From Candidatus Tectimicrobiota bacterium (lineage in GTDB: Bacteria > UBA8248 > JACPRG01): a DNA stretch of 64,000 bases. Below are positions 60,991 through 64,000 of this stretch, one piece after another. Position 1 is the stretch's first letter, and each line of letters opens with the position of its first letter. Made by a program: the position numbers and the translations under genes. Where the stretch lies: the NCBI GenBank assembly GCA_016190025.1, contig JACPRG010000121.1:1-64000 (forward strand), given 5' to 3'. The notes below the pieces were generated by a model. The model saw nothing but the letters and a program-made list of their open reading frames with translations, was not told the DNA's origin and searched no databases.

Positions 60991-62931
60991 TCACGCCACG
61001 GCCCTCACCGCCGCCGGCCGCTCCCGGCTCTCCAAGACGTGCCTGTGCCAGAGCTCCAGCACCAGCAGGTTCCAGATGAGGAAGCCGTGGTCCTCGCGTC
61101 CGGCCGCGTGATCGTCCAGCAAGGACCGCAGGCCCTCCTCGCGGAAGTATCCCCGCCGAAGGGCCGCGGGGTCCAGCAGGATCTCCCGGGCGTAAGGCCG
61201 CAGCTCGCCGCGGAACCACCGGGCCAGCGGGACGCCGAAGCCCATCTTCCCGCGGCCCAGGATGCGCTCGGGCACGATCCCCTCGAAGGCCCGCCGCAGG
61301 ATGTACTTCGTCCGCCCCCGCCGGATCTTCATGCGGGTCGGGATGGAGGCCGCCATCTCCACGAACTTGTGGTCCAGGAAAGGGGACCTGGCCTCCAGGC
61401 TGTGGGCCATGGTCGTGATGTCCATCTTGACCAGCAGGTCTCCCGGCAGGTAGGTCTCCAGATCGAGCGCCATGACGCGCTCCACCGGGTCCCGGATCCC
61501 CAAGACGTCCCGCACGCGCTGGTAGCCCGCCGAGAGGGGGTGGTCGCCGTCCGCCGATTCCCGCAGGGCCTCGGAAAGCAGGGAGTCCCGCGTGTCCTTC
61601 TGCAAGATGGAGAGCCACCGGAAGTAGCGCTCCTGCGGGGGGAGAGGCAGGGTGTCCGAGAACCGCCGGAGCCGGCGGCGCCACCCTTTTTCGTGGAGCG
61701 GGTTGCCGAGCAGCGCCCGCAGGACGGCCCGCGCCGTCCGCCGCAGCGCCGCCGGGAGGCGGTCGAGGCGGACGCCGAGCCCGGTCGCCACGTAGCGCTC
61801 GTAGCCGCCGAAGGCCTCGTCCCCGGCGTCCCCGTTGAGGGCCACCGTCACGTGCCGCCGGGTCATCTCCGCGAGGTAATAGGTCGGCAGCGCCGAGGAG
61901 TCGCCGAACGGCTCGCCGAAGTGCCAGACCAGACGGGGCAGGACCTCCACGGCGTTGGGCCGGACGATGAACTCGTGGTGGTCCGTGCCGAACCGCCGGG
62001 CGACCTCCCGGGCGAACTGGAGCTCGTTGAAGACCTCCACCTCGAAGCCGATGGAGAACGTCTTCACGGGGGCGTCCATCAGGCGGGCCATGGTGGCGAC
62101 CACCACGCTGGAGTCGATCCCCCCGCTGAGCAGGGCCCCGAGCGGGACGTCGCTAATCAGGCGGAGCCTCGTGCACTCCTCGACCCGCTCCCGGATGCCC
62201 TCGGCGTATTCCTCCTCGGGGGCGATCCACTTGGGCTCCCGCCGGACGGACCAGTACCGCTCGATGCGGCACCGCCCCTTCTCCCAGAGGAGGAGGTGCG
62301 CCGGGGGAAGCTTGCGGACGGACCGGAAGATGGAAGCGGGGGCGGGGATGTAGGCCACCGTCAGAAAATCCGCCACCGCGCCCAGATTCAGCTCCCGGTC
62401 CAGGTCCGGGTCTTCGAGGAGGGCGTTCAGCTCGGAGGCGAACCAGAAGCGGCCGCCCGACTCCGAGTAAAAGAGGGGTTTTTGTCCCAGGCGGTCCCTG
62501 GCCAGGACGAGCCGCCCGCGCGGCTCGTCCCAGACGGCGACGGCGAACATGCCTCTCAGGTGTTCCACGAAGGACTCGCCGCATTCTTCGTACAGGTGGA
62601 CGATCACCTCCGTGTCGGTGCGCGACCGGAAACGGTGTCCCTTCGCCTCGAGGCCGGGCCTGAGCTCCTGAAAGTTGTAGATCTCGCCGTTGAACAGCAC
62701 CCAGACCGTTCCGTCCTCGTTGGGCATGGGCTGGCTTCCCGCCTCGCTCAGGTCGATGATGCTGAGGCGCCGGTGTCCCAGGCCGACGGACAGCCCCGGG
62801 TAGCGCCGGACGAGCACCCCGTCGCCGTCCGGCCCCCGGTGAGCCATGCATCCGCTCATGGCCTCCAGGAGAGGCTGGGTGACCTCTTCCGCGCTGCGCC
62901 CGAAGACCAGCTTCCCGCAAATCCCGCACAT
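60991..62931 (-). CDS. asnB: Glutamine-hydrolysing asparagine synthetase-like protein
   Basis: The 646-residue protein has the N-terminal nucleophile Cys2 (MCGICGKLVFG), GHRRLSIIDLSEAG, NGEIYNFQELR, and the ATP PP-loop GALLSGGIDSSVVVATMA of class B asparagine synthetases. Its start position in the glycan cluster suggests amidation of a uronic acid or another surface sugar, not just asparagine; this is known for several AsnB-like proteins in O-antigen loci, but is inference here. It has a stop 121 bases before the WecA-like gene. Confidence 0.93.
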   Translation of the reverse strand: MCGICGKLVFGRSAEEVTQPLLEAMSGCMAHRGPDGDGVLVRRYPGLSVGLGHRRLSIIDLSEAGSQPMPNEDGTVWVLFNGEIYNFQELRPGLEAKGHRFRSRTDTEVIVHLYEECGESFVEHLRGMFAVAVWDEPRGRLVLARDRLGQKPLFYSESGGRFWFASELNALLEDPDLDRELNLGAVADFLTVAYIPAPASIFRSVRKLPPAHLLLWEKGRCRIERYWSVRREPKWIAPEEEYAEGIRERVEECTRLRLISDVPLGALLSGGIDSSVVVATMARLMDAPVKTFSIGFEVEVFNELQFAREVARRFGTDHHEFIVRPNAVEVLPRLVWHFGEPFGDSSALPTYYLAEMTRRHVTVALNGDAGDEAFGGYERYVATGLGVRLDRLPAALRRTARAVLRALLGNPLHEKGWRRRLRRFSDTLPLPPQERYFRWLSILQKDTRDSLLSEALRESADGDHPLSAGYQRVRDVLGIRDPVERVMALDLETYLPGDLLVKMDITTMAHSLEARSPFLDHKFVEMAASIPTRMKIRRGRTKYILRRAFEGIVPERILGRGKMGFGVPLARWFRGELRPYAREILLDPAALRRGYFREEGLRSLLDDHAAGREDHGFLIWNLLVLELWHRHVLESRERPAAVRAVA

Positions 62932-63025
62932 TTTCTAACCGCCGTCCCATCGCCGCGAAGGCACACGAAAACAGGTTATTACACTACCCCACTCCGCCGC
63001 CGGGAGACAAGAGAACGAAACGGAC

Positions 63026-63071
63026 GGTCGCGGGTCGGTTTGATGTTTCGGTGCAGCCGCGATTTGAGCGC
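63026..63071 (+). mobile_element. Second copy of the end of the small GTGGGTCA-type element
   Basis: These 46 bases match 5828-5873 in opposite orientation at 39 of 46 positions, including the perfect 14-base AGCCGCGATTTGAG (63055-63068). The other end of the element is not evident here, so this is probably a decayed or partial copy upstream of the last methyltransferase gene. Confidence 0.5.
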
Positions 63072-63212
63072 CGGGCTTCGGCGGGCCGGCTCCCTCTGGA
63101 CATGGGGCCAGAAGGGAACGAGAATCGCCTATCTAGGGACCCCGGGCGACAAAGGCAAGTCCGGCGCGGAAGCGCCCGGGGCATTTGGCCCGACGGGGCC
63201 GAGCCGAGCGTC

Positions 63213-63950
63213 ATGGACCCGCGACTGGAGCAGAAGTTCGCCGACCTCGAAGACCGCTACTGGTGGTACGTGGGGAAAAACCGCCTGGTCCGCGAGTGGG
63301 CCGGCTCCTGCGGACGCGCCCTCGACCTGGGCTGCGGCACGGGGGCCCTTTTCGAGCAGATCGCCCGGCGGGCCGACTCCCTTTTCGGGATCGATCTCTC
63401 CCGCGTCGCCCTCGCCCACTCCAGGCGCCGTGTCCCCTCCGCCGGGCTCGCGCGGGCCTCCGTCCTGGATCTGCCCTTTCGGGAGGGGTCCTTCGACACC
63501 CTGGTGGCCTCCGAGGTCCTGGAACACCTGCCCGACGACCGCCAGGCCCTCGCCGAGTGGCGGAGGGTGCTCAGGCCCCTCGGGCGGCTCATCCTCACGA
63601 CCCCGGCGCACCCGCATCTCTGGGGCCGCCACGACGAGCTCTGCCACCACCAGCGGCGCTACCGGAAAAGGGAGCTCCGCGACAGGCTGCGCGAGGCCGG
63701 CTTCCGCGTCGAGCGGGTCAGCTACACCTTCGCGTTCCTCTATCCCGTGATGGCAGCCCTGCGGCCCCTGCGCCGCCGAGGGTCGTCCGACACCGGGGAC
63801 GACGGGAGCGGGCTGGGGGACGACTTCTTCCCGGTCCCGGACCCGATGAACCGTCTGCTCATCGCCCTCGCCGGCCTGGAGGCCCGCTGGCTCAAGAGGG
63901 CCGGCCTGCCCTTCGGCGCCTCCCTCATCGCCCTGGCCCGGAGGGATTGA
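63213..63950 (+). CDS. Class I SAM-dependent methyltransferase
   Basis: The 245-residue protein has LEDRYWWYVGKNRLV, ALDLGCGTGALFEQIA, LFGIDLSRVALAHSRRR, SFDTLVASEVLEHLPDD and RVLRPLGRLILTTPAHPHLWGRHDELCHHQRRY. This pattern is frequent in cell-surface glycan clusters and in UbiG/COQ5-like enzymes. The C-terminal 60 residues are longer than the minimal fold. The ATG at 63213 is taken from MDPRLEQKFADLEDRY. It may belong to the glycan cluster, though it points away. The acceptor is unknown. Confidence 0.85.
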   Translation: MDPRLEQKFADLEDRYWWYVGKNRLVREWAGSCGRALDLGCGTGALFEQIARRADSLFGIDLSRVALAHSRRRVPSAGLARASVLDLPFREGSFDTLVASEVLEHLPDDRQALAEWRRVLRPLGRLILTTPAHPHLWGRHDELCHHQRRYRKRELRDRLREAGFRVERVSYTFAFLYPVMAALRPLRRRGSSDTGDDGSGLGDDFFPVPDPMNRLLIALAGLEARWLKRAGLPFGASLIALARRD

Positions 63951-63969
63951 CCTTGCCCGGAGGCTTCCT

Positions 63970-64000
63970 TTGAAGCCCGGCCTTGCCCAAAAGCTCAACC
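63970..64000 (+). CDS. Possible start of a further gene cut by the window edge
   Basis: A TTG at 63970 lies 6 bases after CCGGAGG and opens a frame reading MKPGLAQKLN to the edge, 19 bases after the methyltransferase stop. TTG starts with good ribosome sites are frequent in this window. Too little sequence remains to name it. Confidence 0.35.
   Translation, partial: MKPGLAQKLN

Noticed and set aside
61039..63750. A 903-codon plus-strand frame across asnB and the last methyltransferase gene.
   Set aside because: It runs antisense to a complete asparagine synthetase and out of frame with the methyltransferase; no domain is visible.

Overview
The window is 64 kb of very G+C-rich bacterial DNA, densely coded, with many overlapping stops and starts (ATGA, GTGA, TTGA) and frequent GTG and TTG start codons. 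A Kdo cytidylyltransferase, an O-antigen ligase, heptosyltransferase-like GT9 enzymes and a WecA-type initiator point to a Gram-negative cell with LPS or capsule. The mix of LLM flavoenzymes, NMT1-type binding proteins, UbiD, PaaK-like ligases and pseudo-paralogues recalls poorly cultivated lineages such as Rokubacteria, NC10, Tectomicrobia or deep Deltaproteobacteria. No marker here fixes the phylum. No tRNA, rRNA, CRISPR array or prophage was seen.

Region 1 (1-13.3 kb) is a catabolic island. It opens with the tail of a flavoprotein. An isochorismatase-type amidase, an MFS transporter, a TrzA/SsnA-type deaminase, an LLM flavin monooxygenase and a RidA protein follow. Next comes a minus-strand run: CitE-like lyase, two MaoC-type hydratase subunits, a PaaK-like CoA ligase, a tandem pair of unrecognised proteins that look like the DeoR-sensor/ISOCOT fold, an NMT1-type binding protein and a flavin reductase. 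The set resembles the Rut pyrimidine ring-opening parts list (RutA, B, C and F types), joined to CoA-thioester degradation.

Region 2 (13.5-24.2 kb) is mixed. It holds a small unknown gene, a WYL regulator, a lipoprotein, a methyltransferase that seems to start at ATC, a nucleoside hydrolase plus ribokinase pair, and two Opp/Dpp-type ATPases of which one has a destroyed Walker A lysine. A zinc-ribbon methyltransferase, a branched-chain aminotransferase and an FmdB protein close it. Region 3 (24.3-31.4 kb) is an amino-sugar nucleotide operon: pseudo-receiver/Fis protein, GlmU-like protein, GlmS, an over-long phosphohexomutase with a winged-helix-like tail, and a left-handed beta-helix acyltransferase.

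Region 4 (31.4-42.3 kb) carries a PcrA/UvrD helicase, an isolated gatC, a UbiD-UbiA pair, a complete NMT1-type ABC transporter, and a ribbon-helix-helix/zinc-ribbon protein leading a ZnuA-C-B-like metal transporter. Region 5 (42.3-63 kb) runs on the minus strand. It encodes AsnB, a WecA-CapD-like fusion, O-antigen ligase, GT2, two GT9, three GT4, a flippase and an initiating sugar transferase, then KdsB, PyrG, YqeC, XdhC and ComF. A last methyltransferase lies on the plus strand at the right edge.

Two repeat families stand out. An 18-bp palindromic motif, GAGGTCACAGACCTCAAG, occurs six times, always between genes. A small element with GTGGGTCA-type inverted ends lies at 5.7-5.9 kb, and one of its ends recurs at 63.0 kb.
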